Shown here one piece after another: positions 42,081 through 52,345 of a DNA stretch of 64,000 nt (the first letter of the stretch is position 1; every line of letters begins with the position of its first letter). The position numbers and the translations under genes were made by a program. The notes under the pieces were generated by a model that did no database searches, had not been told where the DNA came from, and saw nothing but the letters and a program-made list of their open reading frames with translations. Source of the DNA: Liquorilactobacillus sucicola DSM 21376 = JCM 15457 (GTDB taxonomy: Bacteria; Bacillota; Bacilli; Lactobacillales; Lactobacillaceae); contig NZ_BALC01000007.1 of the NCBI RefSeq assembly GCF_000612445.1, positions 43,658-107,657 of the forward strand. Reading direction: 5' to 3'.

Positions 42081-43300
42081 ATGATGACAAAGAAAAGATA
42101 CAAATGGATAGTGGCGTTTCTTTTAATTGCGCTTTTGACCGGCATTTTTATAGGACATAGACTAAATGAACGTAAGCAAATGATAGAAAGTAATACACCA
42201 AGTGTGGTTAATGAAGGAAAAACACCGGCGCTTCAGAAAATAGAAACACCTGAACGAAAGCGAGACCAGTTCGCAACAACTGTCAAGGATAAGCATGAAA
42301 AAATAGTCACGAACTTTGTGGAAAATGAATTAAAAAATGATGGCTTTATCGGAACAGCGTTGATTATCAAAAATGGGAAGGTTATCTTTCAAAAAGGGTA
42401 TGGTTACGCAGAGAGATTAGAAAATAAGAAGAATTCACCCAATTCACTTTTTCAAATTGGTTCGGTTCAAAAAGGTGCGACAGGGGTGATGCTGATGAAG
42501 CTTGTTCAAGAGGGTCGTGTATCACTTAACGACAAACTTTCTAAGTACTTTCCCAGTATCGGCTATGGCAGCTTGGTCACGTTAAGAGAGATGCTCAACA
42601 TGATTTCGGGTATTTCTTTAAAAAGTTTGCCTGTAAAAGCAATGTCGCAGGATCAGTTTGTGAAATACGATGTAAAAAATGTAAGGGTAAATCCCAAAAA
42701 CATTGGCAAGCAGAATTATGAACCCGCTAATTTTGTCTTGCTGGCTGGGATAATTCAAAAAGTGACGAAGAGAAGTTACTATGATGAGTTTAGACGAATG
42801 ATTCAAAAGCCCTTGGGTCTAAGAAATACTTACTTTTTCAATGACTATTATAAGCTGACGGACGGAAGGACTATTGCCTATAGTTCTGGAAACAAACGGG
42901 ATTACAGAATGCCTGTGAGTGAGAAGGGATATCAGTATACTAATGAGTTGGGCACTGGAAATCTGTATATGACAAACGGTGACCTGTACAAAATGCTGCG
43001 TGCCTTTATCACGGGTGGCGTGTTGAACGCTAAATATACAACTGAACTATATACTGTATTTCCACCTAATAATACGTATAGTTCTGGACTTTACCATCTA
43101 AAGTATATGGAGCCATTTAATAGCTTGGGTATACATAATGGTTATCATTTCCACGGAATTGAGTATGGTTACGAGACAATAGCGATATCTCAGCTGATGG
43201 GCAGCAGGCTGTGATTCTGCAGACAAACAATTCAAATGCTAATAGACCTTTTAATATAGCGTTTGATTCAAAACTATATCATTTTTTACTGGCGCATTAA
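42081..43300 (+). CDS. Serine hydrolase (beta-lactamase/PBP4* family), frameshifted near its end
   Basis: About 406 residues when repaired. N-terminal membrane anchor (KWIVAFLLIALLTGIFIG), then a class C beta-lactamase-like fold. The SxxK nucleophile motif is SVQK in FQIGSVQKGATG. The YxN position reads YEP in NYEPANFVLLAGI, so the usual Asn is replaced. The frame stops at 43214 after IAISQLMGSRL; restoring one T near 43190 gives ISSADGQQAVILQTNNSNAN and a stop at 43300. It may be a D-Ala-D-Ala carboxypeptidase-like, esterase or teichoic-acid D-Ala enzyme; not a resistance enzyme on this evidence. Confidence 0.82.
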
Positions 43301-43357
43301 AAAAGTTTGGAAGTTCAAGAAAACATGCAATAAACTTTAGGTTTTTTTGAATAAATT

Positions 43358-43366
43358 TGCTATAAT
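43358..43366 (+). promoter_or_regulatory. Extended -10 promoter of ntdP-like gene
   Basis: TGCTATAAT, 54 bases before the start ATG. Confidence 0.6.
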
Positions 43367-43419
43367 ATGAATGATATCGGTGTAACATACACCTGTGTTT
43401 ATAGAAGGCAGGGTTTTTA

Positions 43420-43965
43420 ATGCGTCAGTCGAAAGAGCCAAGAGAAGGTGAATTCATCACCATCAAGAGTTATAAACATGACGGTAGTTTACACCGAACG
43501 TGGCGTGACACGATGGTACTGAAGACGAGTGAGAATGCTTTGATTGGATGTAATGACCATACATTGGTAACTGAATCTGACGGTCGACGTTGGGTCACAC
43601 GGGAGCCCGCGCTGGTCTACTTCCACAAACATTACTGGTTTAACATCATTGCGATGATTCGGGATAATGGAGTGTCTTACTATTGTAATCTTGCATCACC
43701 AGCTGTTCTTGACAGGGAAGCTTTGAAGTATATTGATTATGATCTTGATGTCAAAGTTTTTCCTAATGGAGAGAAAAAGTTATTGGACGTTGATGAGTAT
43801 GAGGAGCATGGGGCACAGTGGCATTATTCAAATGAGATTGACAAGATATTAAAGCATAATGTTTTGACACTTGTTGATTGGATAAACCAAGGCAAGGGGC
43901 CCTTTTCGAAGGAATACGTCGAGATTTGGTATAAAAGGTATCTCGAGTTGTCACGGCGGCAGTGA
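43420..43965 (+). CDS. Nucleoside tri-/diphosphate phosphatase (Ntdp, DUF402)
   Basis: 181 residues. DUF402 barrel with family blocks [36 protein letters not shown], and the metal/active-site region [29 protein letters not shown]. The Staphylococcus homologue hydrolyses nucleoside tri- and diphosphates. Ends EIDKILK... with a helical tail. AAGGCAGGG upstream of ATG 43420. Monocistronic, with its own promoter and a terminator. Confidence 0.9.
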   Translation: MRQSKEPREGEFITIKSYKHDGSLHRTWRDTMVLKTSENALIGCNDHTLVTESDGRRWVTREPALVYFHKHYWFNIIAMIRDNGVSYYCNLASPAVLDREALKYIDYDLDVKVFPNGEKKLLDVDEYEEHGAQWHYSNEIDKILKHNVLTLVDWINQGKGPFSKEYVEIWYKRYLELSRRQ

Positions 43966-43988
43966 ATGTCTCAGTTTATAACAAAAAA

Positions 43989-44032
43989 TCTGTAGTTACA
44001 AAGTCCTTTGGTTTGTGATTACAGTTTTTTTT
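43989..44032 (+). terminator. Terminator after ntdP-like gene
   Basis: TCTGTAGTTACAAA pairs with TTTGTGATTACAG through a stem with mismatch/wobble pairs, then eight Ts. Confidence 0.78.
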
Positions 44033-44092
44033 GACACATTTGGGCTGATAGCGGTTGATTTTGCAGCAAATATTGTAAGGATGGTTATTTTA

Positions 44093-45217
44093 ATGTTTGA
44101 AAGTTTTAAAAAATCGAAAATTTTATTTTGGACAGTTGAATTGCTGCTTTTGGCAACTATTGTCTGGGTATGCTCTAACATTGGTTTTGTTTTTGAACCA
44201 ATAGGTACCTTTATTTCAACACTATTTACACCAGTCATCATCTCTGGATTTCTGTATTATTTGTTTCGACCATTAGTGAACATGCTGATGAGGATCAAGA
44301 TCAGAAATATCAAGATTAGCCGTACTTTAGCTGTTGTTATTGTTTTCGTACTATTAGCAACGATTGTTGCACTGGCGTTAATTTTTTTAATTCCGTTGTT
44401 GGCTTCACAAATTGGACAATTAATAGCTAAAACACCTACATACCTTGCTAAACTGCAGGAGATTTTCAATCAGTATTACACTGAGTTGAATCGCTATGAA
44501 TGGATTAGACAATTAAATCTTGAAAGTTACACTGGAAAATTTGAAAAAACAGTTGAGGAATCTTTGCAGGGATTCATGGGCAATGTCACAACTAGTTTAG
44601 GAACAGTAATTGGTACAATAACCAGCATTACTGTAACAGCAATAACTGTCCCATTCATGTTATTTTATATGTTGAAAGATGGTCATAGACTGGTTCCAAA
44701 CATTAAAAAAATGCTGCCGGCACGTCCCGCTGATAAAACGGAAGTTTTATTAGGGAAAATGGGAGATACGATCTCTAAGTATATTGGCGGGCAAGCTATC
44801 GAGTGCGCGTTTGTTGCAACTTTTACCTTTTTAGGTTACTGGGCGGTAGGAATGCCTTATGCATTTTTGCTGGGAGTTTTAGCGGGCATTACCAATATAA
44901 TTCCTTACTTGGGGCCTTACATCGGTTTGCTTCCGGCTTTGATCTTGGCGATCTTTATCTCCCCCAAAATGTTGTTCACCGTTATTGTGATCTGTGTGAT
45001 AGTACAGCAGGTTGACGGCAATCTTATTTACCCGAATGTCATTGGGAAGTCGCTGGATATTCATCCGCTAACGATTATTGTCTTGCTTCTGGTGGCTGGA
45101 AATATTGCTGGTTTAATGGGAATGATTTTGGGAATTCCGACATATGCAGTTTTGAAAGTCGTCATTAAATACTTTGTGGATATATATCGCTTGGAAAAGG
45201 ACAATGGTTCAAAATAG
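44093..45217 (+). CDS. AI-2E family transporter (PerM/YdiK/YueF type)
   Basis: About 374 residues, seven or eight membrane segments. The family core is present: a periplasmic-type coiled region, then TVTAITVPFMLFYMLKDGHRLVPNI, GKMGDTISKYIGGQAIECAFV, GVLAGITNIIPYLGPYIG and NLIYPNVIGKSLDIHPLTII. Members export small solutes; the AI-2 name comes from TqsA and need not apply. The frame is open from GTG 44015, but that lies in the previous terminator; ATG 44093 with AAGGATGG upstream is preferred. Confidence 0.88.
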   Translation: MFESFKKSKILFWTVELLLLATIVWVCSNIGFVFEPIGTFISTLFTPVIISGFLYYLFRPLVNMLMRIKIRNIKISRTLAVVIVFVLLATIVALALIFLIPLLASQIGQLIAKTPTYLAKLQEIFNQYYTELNRYEWIRQLNLESYTGKFEKTVEESLQGFMGNVTTSLGTVIGTITSITVTAITVPFMLFYMLKDGHRLVPNIKKMLPARPADKTEVLLGKMGDTISKYIGGQAIECAFVATFTFLGYWAVGMPYAFLLGVLAGITNIIPYLGPYIGLLPALILAIFISPKMLFTVIVICVIVQQVDGNLIYPNVIGKSLDIHPLTIIVLLLVAGNIAGLMGMILGIPTYAVLKVVIKYFVDIYRLEKDNGSK

Positions 45218-45416
45218 GTGCTGCTTTTTAGCGTGATTGACGGTATTATGCAACTATGTTATTGTATATTAAGTTTATAGAAGTGCCGTCAGTTCATGGG
45301 GATCTGTTCCTGTTGCTGCTGGAAGTTCGCGTGGAACAGTAACCTTTTTAGGGCTCGTAGCTCTTCTGGTTATATTGAAAGATTTGATTTCGAGTTGAAC
45401 AATGAGGTTGAAAAAA

Positions 45417-45806
45417 ATGAAGAGAGTTATTACGTACGGAACATTTGATTTATTGCACAAAGGTCATGTTAGGTTATTAAAACGAGCAGCAGCTTTAGGT
45501 GATCATTTAACGGTTGGTGTTTCGACTGATGAGTTTAATGCAATCAAGGGAAAAAAAGCGTATACCTCATATGAAGATCGAAAGTATATTTTGGAAGCGA
45601 TCAAGTATGTTGATCAAGTGATACCTGAGCAAAATTGGGATCAAAAAATAAATGATGTTATTAAGTACAAGATCGACCTTTTTGTGATGGGTGATGATTG
45701 GAAAGGTAAATTTGATTTTTTGAAGGATTACTGTGAGGTCGTTTATTTGCCGCGTACCAAAGGTATTTCGACAGCAAGAATAAAAGATGATTTAGGAATG
45801 AACTAG
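45417..45806 (+). CDS. tagD: Glycerol-3-phosphate cytidylyltransferase
   Basis: 129 residues from ATG 45417, exactly the usual TagD length (an ATG at 45402 would add five). Makes CDP-glycerol for poly(glycerol phosphate) wall teichoic acid. Nucleotide-binding HxGH is HKGH (14-17) in GTFDLLHKGHVRL; the late signature RTKGISTARIK is present. Pairs in function with the TagH-like gene downstream, 136 bases away, although other tag genes (tagA, tagB, tagF, tagG) are absent here. Confidence 0.95.
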   Translation: MKRVITYGTFDLLHKGHVRLLKRAAALGDHLTVGVSTDEFNAIKGKKAYTSYEDRKYILEAIKYVDQVIPEQNWDQKINDVIKYKIDLFVMGDDWKGKFDFLKDYCEVVYLPRTKGISTARIKDDLGMN

Positions 45807-45942
45807 AAAAATAAGTGGGTTTAGGCTTTGGTAACATTTTTATGTCAACCGAGGCTATTTTTATTGTAGCAACGATGTTGCATTTTATTGTGATAGTAAC
45901 GACCGTCAGTTTCGACGTAAACAAAATATTGGGTGAATAATT

Positions 45943-47373
45943 ATGGGAAAAATGGAAATAAAGTATATTACTAAAAATGAACCGCTAGTATTGGATAAAA
46001 AGGATCTTGGAAAAACGAAACTTCCACTAGATGAAAAACAAAGTTTTTGGGAACTCCGCGGTGTTTCGCTGGATATTGTCCAAGGTGAGGCAATCGGCGT
46101 AATTGGAACGAACGGTTCTGGGAAACAGACACTGATTGATATTTTAGCTGGAACTGTTAAACAGACGACAGGATTCATAACTATTGATGGCAAGATCAAC
46201 CGCGCAAGTGCGAGTCGTGGTTTAGAGGAAGACCTGACGGGACTGCAAAATATTCGAAAGGCAATTATGGCGGCTGATCTTGATGAAATAAAGGTTGGTC
46301 ATTTATGTAATGCGATCGTTAATTTTGTAGATCTAGGTGAATGGTTGTACCGCCCCGTACGTGACTATTCACTTGGAGTTTACGCACGGCTAAGTTTGGG
46401 AATAGCTCTTTTTGTGGCACCTAAGTTAGTGCTGCTAGATAGTGTTTTGAATAATTTGGATAACATATTCCACATAAAAGTGGCTCAAAAAATTCAAGCG
46501 CTTAAAGATATGGGGGTTTCCTTTATTGTTGCGGATACAAATGTATTTAACATAGAGCGTTTCTGCGAAAGAACTCTCTGGCTCAATTTTGGTGTAGCTC
46601 AGGGTTTTGGACCAACGCGTGATGTGTTGGAACAATTTGAATACCACATCAATTGGTTCCGGGCATTAAGCTTGCCAGAAAAAAATGATTATCTTGCGGA
46701 AAATCAAAAAAAACGGCTGAATTTTGATGTTGCTTCAGTTTACGAAACATTCAAAGTTGAACAGTTCAAACACGGTTTTACTCGTAAAGATGAGCCGAGA
46801 ATGCGAAAAGCATTTTATAAAGAACATGGTGCAGACCCAGTGAATAAGGAAAGCATTATTACAAAAGATAAGAAGGATATATCACAAAGTAAAAATAGTC
46901 AAAGTAAAGTGAAGTACATTGTTGGTATCTTAGCGGTTGTAGTAATTGTGGCTGCCGTTTGGCTTAGTTTTGACAGTCATATTTTTGCTGGTTTTGGTGA
47001 TAGCAAAAGTAGTCAAACAATTGCTGAGAAGAATAAACAAACGCAAAAATCAGTGTCCAAAAAACAAAAATCCTCTGAAAGTCAGAGTAGCACAAAAGCA
47101 GTATCAGAATCAGAGTCAAAAGCAAAAGCATCTTCCTCCCAAGCTGCGTCCTCTTCATCAGCGGCGGCAGCAAGTGAAAGTTCCGCCAAAGCAGCAAGTG
47201 AAAGTAAAGCAAACCTAATGAAAAATACGCAGACTATTAATGTTTCAGATGGTGACACATTAGAAGGCTTGGCACAAAAGTATGCCACGACAGCTGATAA
47301 AATTCGAGAGATAAATAGTATGAATTCAGACAGTCAACTGAAATCCGGTGATATTATTCGCGTTCCAAAATGA
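45943..47373 (+). CDS. TagH-like ABC ATPase domain fused to membrane helix and LysM; ATPase motifs degenerate
   Basis: 476 residues. Residues ~35-235 match the ATPase of teichoic acid exporters (FWELRGVSLDIVQGEAIGVI). Yet Walker A ends GSGKQT (56-63), with Gln in place of Ser; the signature reads YSLGVYARL; Walker B reads LVLLDSV, with Ser167 where catalytic Glu belongs; and the switch His is missing (IVADTN, 196-200). A membrane helix (about 324-345), a Ser/Ala/Lys-rich linker and a C-terminal LysM (about 430-475) follow. No TagG permease is adjacent. ATP hydrolysis is doubtful; it may be a structural or regulatory relative of TagH that binds peptidoglycan. Extracellular extensions on TagH are known in Bacillus. 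Confidence 0.85.
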   Translation: MGKMEIKYITKNEPLVLDKKDLGKTKLPLDEKQSFWELRGVSLDIVQGEAIGVIGTNGSGKQTLIDILAGTVKQTTGFITIDGKINRASASRGLEEDLTGLQNIRKAIMAADLDEIKVGHLCNAIVNFVDLGEWLYRPVRDYSLGVYARLSLGIALFVAPKLVLLDSVLNNLDNIFHIKVAQKIQALKDMGVSFIVADTNVFNIERFCERTLWLNFGVAQGFGPTRDVLEQFEYHINWFRALSLPEKNDYLAENQKKRLNFDVASVYETFKVEQFKHGFTRKDEPRMRKAFYKEHGADPVNKESIITKDKKDISQSKNSQSKVKYIVGILAVVVIVAAVWLSFDSHIFAGFGDSKSSQTIAEKNKQTQKSVSKKQKSSESQSSTKAVSESESKAKASSSQAASSSSAAAASESSAKAASESKANLMKNTQTINVSDGDTLEGLAQKYATTADKIREINSMNSDSQLKSGDIIRVPK

Positions 47374-47433
47374 AATGGGTGAGAAGAACAGTCTGAGGTA
47401 AGATTAATTTTTAGAATTGGAGTAAGGACTGAT

Positions 47434-48725
47434 ATGAGCTTATATTCTGTACCTATAGGATGGTCGCTAATAATTTTAATAGCGTTAGTTTTATGTTCCC
47501 TTTCAATTTCAGTCACGGCTTTTTCGTTGCTGAAAACAAATAATGATATAAAAAAAGATCCAGAAAAAATTACAAGGTTTGCCAAATACTTAAGCGCGAT
47601 AAAGCTGGCGGTTGTTTTTCTAATAGCGATGGATGCAGCTATTGTGACTCTTATTTGTTTAAGTCTGTACGGTCTGACCTTAGATGGTATTGTTTACTTT
47701 GTCCTCGTCAATTGTCTGCTAGCTTGTGTTTTGTATCCATTAATGTATATATTGCCTCTCAAAGTGATTGACAATAATCCAACTAAATCTTTTACGCACT
47801 TTTATCGTTTGGCGGTATTTTTCGGACGAATATTTTATCCTTGTACATGGTTTTTAAATAAAGTTAGTTTAAAAATAGCCAAACCTGTGAAAAAAGAGTT
47901 TTCGAATAAAGCTTCATGGAAAACGATTATCGATATGATCACACACGAAAGAGAAAACGGGGAACTCAATAATGAAGCCTTTGAGATGATTGAGGGGGTT
48001 ATCTCCATGCACGGCAAAATGGCCCGTGAAGTGATGGTTGCACGAACCGATGCTTTATGATCGATATTCAAAATGACAATGATCGTAATATTGACGCTAT
48101 CTTGCAGATGCCTTACTCACGTGTACCGGTTTACAATGAGGATAAAGATAATATTTTAGGTGTGGTACACATAAAAAATTTATTGCGCACGGCACGAAAA
48201 GAGGGTTTTGAGCACGTTACAATCAGAAGAGTAATGCAGCCCGCCTTGTTTATTCCTGAAACGATGACAATTGACGAAGTAATGTTTGAGATGAAGAAAA
48301 CACAAAATCAAATGGCAATTTTATTTGACGAATATGGAGGAGTTGTCGGTTTAGTTACGTTAGAGGATCTCTTGGAGGAAATTGTAGGTGAGATTGATGA
48401 TGAATCTGACAAGCCTGATCAGATTTATCATAAGATTTCTGACAATGAATTCATCGTGCAAGGAAAACTTTCGTTGGATGACTTTAATAATGAATTTGGT
48501 ACAACTTTGATGGTGAACGAAGTTGACACAATTGCAGGGTATATAATTACAAAGTTGGGCTTCATACCAAATGATGGTGAGAAGCTCAAAATTGAGACCG
48601 AAGAACGAGTAGTGCTTGTAACCGAAGAAATTGATGATTCGCGTATCATGAAAGTTCGTGTGACTTTACCACCGGCTTTAGTAATAGCACATGTGCGAAA
48701 GGAAAAAAGTGTTCATCAGCTTTAA
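47434..48725 (+). CDS. CNNM/HlyC-CorC family membrane protein, frameshifted in this sequence
   Basis: About 430 residues when repaired. N-terminal DUF21/CNNM region with about four membrane segments, the linker EMIEGVISMHGKMAREVMVART, a CBS pair (YSRVPVYNEDKDNILGVVHIKNLL and MAILFDEYGGVVGLVTLEDLLEEIVGEI) and a CorC/HlyC C-terminal domain. Members act in magnesium or cobalt efflux/homeostasis. The first frame ends at 48060 after RTDAL; one T added to TTT at 48053-48056 gives RTDAFMIDIQND and joins the second frame. Start ATG 47434 follows AAGGA. Confidence 0.88.
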
Positions 48726-48803
48726 CAAATAAATAGGATTTGATCCATGATTGAAATGTGTCTAATTTGAATTTTATAAATGTGTACAAGAAAGAGGTTT
48801 GAA

Positions 48804-50385
48804 ATGGAAAAAGAAAAATTGATTGATGCCGTTAATAAACGAAGAACATTTGCAATTATTTCTCACCCGGATGCTGGTAAAACAACTATAACAGAACAGT
48901 TGCTGCTTTTTGGAGGAGTTGTTCGCAAGGCGGGAACTGTCAAGGCGAAGAAGTCTGGTAGTTTTGCTAAATCTGACTGGATGGAGATTGAAAAAAAACG
49001 TGGTATCTCGGTTACCAGTTCAGTGATGCAATTTGATTACGCTGATAAAAGAATTAACATTTTGGATACGCCAGGGCACGAAGATTTCTCAGAAGATACT
49101 TATCGGACCTTAATGGCAGTGGATTCAGCGGTTATGGTGATTGATTCGGCTAAGGGGATAGAACCACAGACAAAAAAGCTATTTCAAGTATGTAAAATGC
49201 GCGGGATACCTATTTTTACATTTATTAATAAAATGGATCGTGACGGAAGAGAACCGTTGGATTTAGTTACTGAATTGGAGGATGTCTTAGGTATTCAAGC
49301 ATACCCAATGAATTGGCCCATTGGGATGGGAAAGGGCTTGAAGGGAATCTATGATATTTTCAACAAGCGAATAGAACTTTACCGCCGTGAAGATAAGGCG
49401 GAAAGTTTTGTTAAACTTGATGACAAGGGAGAAATTATTGGCGCAATCAATCCGATTGAAGGATGAGAGCATCTATCGACAGGTATTGGGCGAAGTTGAG
49501 TTGCTAAACGATGCTGGGAATAATTTTGATACTGAAAAGATAAGTTCTGGTAAACAGACTCCTGTATTTTTTGGTTCGGCACTAACTAATTTTGGAGTAA
49601 AAACATTTTTAGATGCTTATCTTCAATTTGCTCCAGCACCAAATGAACATCATACGGAGACGGGGGATGTTGTCAAACCTATCGACACTGAATTTTCAGG
49701 TTTTGTGTTCAAAATTCAAGCGAACATGAACCCGAATCATCGTGATCGAATAGCGTTTGTCAGGATATGCTCGGGAAAATTTGAACGTGGAATGGATGTC
49801 ATCTTAACCCGAGGAAACAAAAAAATGCGCTTATCTAATTCAACTCAATTTATGGCTGATACACGTGAGACTTTAGATTATGCAGTTGCCGGAGACATCA
49901 TTGGGTTGTATGATACTGGAAACTTTCAAATTGGTGATACAATTTATAGTGGTAAAAAGGCTGTTCAATTCGAAAAATTGCCTCAGTTTACCCCAGAGAT
50001 ATTTGTTAAAGTTACTGCTAAAAATGTAATGAAACAAAAGTCTTTTCATAAAGGAATTGAACAGCTAGTTCAAGAAGGTGCAATTCAACTATATAAAAGT
50101 TACAGTACAGGGGATTACATTCTTGGAGCTGTCGGTCAGCTGCAGTTTGAGGTGTTTCAATTTAGAATGTTGAATGAGTATCATTCTGAAGTTTTAATGA
50201 CTCCGATGGGTAAAAAAACAGCGCGTTGGATTGAGCCGGAACAATTAGATGAAAAAATGTCAACTTCACGGAATTTGTTAGTCAAAGATCGCCAAGATCG
50301 ACCGCTATTTTTATTTGAAAATGAATTTGCAGAAAGATGGTTCCAAGATAAATATCCCAAGGTTAAGCTGACAGCTAAACTATAA
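48804..50385 (+). CDS. prfC: Peptide chain release factor 3, frameshifted in this sequence
   Basis: GTPase that recycles RF1/RF2. Start ATG 48804 with AGAGG upstream. G1 [10 protein letters not shown]2/G3 region [10 protein letters not shown] and [15 protein letters not shown]4 FINKMDR all lie in the first frame. It stops at 49466 (NPIEG); a one-base excess near 49455 separates this from the second frame, which continues [21 protein letters not shown] and domains II-III to 50385. Repaired length is about 526 residues, as usual for RF3. This is the only lesion in the window that looks like a gain of a base. Confidence 0.9.
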
Positions 50386-50451
50386 AATATTGAGTAGTTA
50401 GAAATTATTACAAAGAAAAAACAAGCACGAAATTAGTGACAGGTATACTGT

Positions 50452-50471
50452 AACACGTTTATACGGAATAG
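50452..50471 (+). repeat. Dispersed repeat, partial copy D (distal part only)
   Basis: AACACGTTTATACGGAATA at about 50452-50470 matches the same block in copy A (reverse strand of 2287-2306), and again directly precedes a terminator-like palindrome. Confidence 0.65.
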
Positions 50472-50518
50472 AAGGAGGAGCTGGGTCAAATTTTAATTTG
50501 ACTCAGCTCCTCCTTTTA
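50472..50518. terminator. Bidirectional terminator between prfC and MucBP-like gene
   Basis: AAGGAGGAGCTGGGTCAAAT (50472-50491) faces ATTTGACTCAGCTCCTCCTT (50496-50515), one mismatch, with T-run. Confidence 0.88.
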
Positions 50519-50645
50519 TTGATTATGTTGCACAAATTTTTAGTAGCTAGTTTTTTTCGTTCAGCTATGAATAGAATGTGGACTACGTGTAGTAATTTGA
50601 AGACTTAGGCAAAGGTAATGATTCCGTTAGACTTATAGCGAAGTT

Positions 50646-51755
50646 CTAAAGAAATTTCAGATACTGCCGTGGTATCCAAGCTCCTTGACGCAATTTAAAC
50701 CATGTGACCCCATCATTTATAGCTTGAGCTGTAACAACGACTTTAGTCTTATCTGCAAAAAGACCGATTTTTTGTCCGAATGGAGAGTCGTAAGCAGCTA
50801 CTTTCCCATTTGGAATAAAGTCAACTAGAGCTTCACGTGATTCTTTGAAGTTGTTGATTTCCACTGAGGCCTTAGCCGGCAACAAGGTCGACTCCGCTCG
50901 TTTATTTGAATAAACAACTTTTTGAGGATCAAATTTGATCCAAATTGCCCCACCTAAACAGTACCAAAGATCACCGTTTTCCATGGTAATTGATGAGAAA
51001 GTGCGCCAGACAGTGTTCAGTGCGAAGGAAATATTCAATTCCTTTCCTTGTGGTTGTTCATAACTTGCAAGCGGACCCAATATCTTTAAATAGTTTTCGA
51101 CTTTTCTAACATCTTTCCAGCTGCTTTGTCGATAATAGAAGGTGACAAATTTCTGGTCGTAAGAAAAGTTGCCACGCAAGTTACCTTTAACTCGAATCAA
51201 GTTATAACCTGCAAGCGTAGGGGAATATAGTTCAAAGGGTTCCTTGACTTTTCCCCTGATCAGATATGGATCACTTAAGAAAAAGTTAGTATCAATATCA
51301 CGACAAAGTATCCAAATTACACCGGCATCTTTCTTGTTGTAAGTTAAGGTAATAATGCCATAACGAGAAGCAAAATAGCTGGTAAAACCATTGATTCTAA
51401 CTAAATTATAGTCGGGGAAGACTTTAAATTGCATTCTTAGTTTTTCGCCAAGCTGACCACTAATTATTTGTGAAGGGAAAAGGAGCTTGTTGTGGATGTC
51501 CTGATAAACAATTAAAAGTAAGGCATTTTGGCGAGTGATATTTTTTTGTGGTGCAATCGTTATCGCTTTCTGACGATTAACCTCTTCGGGCTTTGTGACA
51601 TTTCTTTCAGTTACTGCTGGCTCTGGGAAAGGTGCTGCTGATTGAGATGCGGGAGCAGTAGTTACTGAAACAGAGTCGAAGTTTCTTTTAGGATGCCTAT
51701 TTTTGCGAAGAGGGTTTCTGGTAATTAAGCGTTTAACAAGGTCAGAAAAAGACAA
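50646..51755 (-). CDS. MucBP-like repeat protein with C-terminal SH3-like region, no signal peptide
   Basis: About 369 residues from TTG 51755 (AAGGTGG upstream). N-terminus basic, no export signal, then a Pro/Thr/Ser linker (about 30-75). Two repeats of MucBP-like type follow: ISGQLGEKLRMQFKVFPDYN with later GIITLTYNK, and IRGKVKEPFELYSPTLAGYN with later FVTFYYRQ. The C-terminus GKVAAYDSPFGQKIGLF to GVTWFKLRQGAWIP resembles a bacterial SH3 repeat. MucBP domains usually sit in exported adhesins, so the lack of a signal is odd; an N-terminal part might be lost. Function unknown. Confidence 0.6.
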   Translation of the reverse strand: MSFSDLVKRLITRNPLRKNRHPKRNFDSVSVTTAPASQSAAPFPEPAVTERNVTKPEEVNRQKAITIAPQKNITRQNALLLIVYQDIHNKLLFPSQIISGQLGEKLRMQFKVFPDYNLVRINGFTSYFASRYGIITLTYNKKDAGVIWILCRDIDTNFFLSDPYLIRGKVKEPFELYSPTLAGYNLIRVKGNLRGNFSYDQKFVTFYYRQSSWKDVRKVENYLKILGPLASYEQPQGKELNISFALNTVWRTFSSITMENGDLWYCLGGAIWIKFDPQKVVYSNKRAESTLLPAKASVEINNFKESREALVDFIPNGKVAAYDSPFGQKIGLFADKTKVVVTAQAINDGVTWFKLRQGAWIPRQYLKFL

Positions 51756-51842
51756 TAATAACACCACCTTAATAAGTTATTGAATACATAAATTATAATC
51801 GTCTTTACCGACTATTAACAGTAGGAACTGAAATTTATAATT

Positions 51843-52127
51843 TTAATCAGCACCATCATTGATGATGATCTCGACCAAGTCTTTAGTTTTCGTGATTTCG
51901 ACATCTTTTCTGGTTAAATTAGTTAGTTTGGTCAATGTAAAATCGATTTCCTCATTCGTAACTTGACGAATTTTGTTTGAAAGGACAATTTCTTCTTTGC
52001 TAGGACTTTTTTTGTAAACTATTCTTGTACGACCAAGGGTATAAATTTTTATAAAGTGAGTAGAAGATTGTGCTAGTTCTCTTTGAATTTTTCTTGAGTA
52101 ACTGTTACTGACATCTATTAAGTGCAT
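51843..52127 (-). CDS. Small protein of unknown function (DUF1827-like)
   Basis: 94 residues. MHLIDVSNSYSRKIQRELAQ at the start, then an alternating beta pattern and DFTLTKLTNLTRKDVEITKT. It resembles the DUF1827 family of Lactobacillales, which I recall lying next to clpE, as here. A terminator separates it from clpE. AAGGAGG-like site upstream. Cytoplasmic; function unknown. Confidence 0.6.
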   Translation of the reverse strand: MHLIDVSNSYSRKIQRELAQSSTHFIKIYTLGRTRIVYKKSPSKEEIVLSNKIRQVTNEEIDFTLTKLTNLTRKDVEITKTKDLVEIIINDGAD

Positions 52128-52345
52128 ATAAATTCCTCCTTATCCTACTAACTACATTATACAAAAATATACATGTTAATCATGTCTAAAAAGCAGAACA
52201 TGTGTACTTTGTTAACTCATTTCTTAATATAGACCTATTAATTAGAAAATGAAACAAAGAAAAATTGTAATAACTCGAAAAACATAAAGCTTGGCAGCTT
52301 AAACTAAGGTTTGCTAGTTTAAAACAGTATTTCTTGGAAAAATAA

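Noticed and set aside
42081..43300. Serine hydrolase as a beta-lactamase giving antibiotic resistance
   Set aside because: Only the general fold and SxxK are seen; the YxN motif differs and such family members are common wall or esterase enzymes.
45274..45396. Frame encoding a hydrophobic peptide (TVTFLGLVALLVILKDL) upstream of tagD
   Set aside because: No start codon or ribosome site; probably chance, though a gene relic cannot be excluded.
47082..47288. Reverse-strand Ala/Leu/Ser-rich frames and a forward Lys/Gln-rich frame in the TagH-like gene
   Set aside because: They mirror the low-complexity Ser/Ala/Lys linker in other frames.
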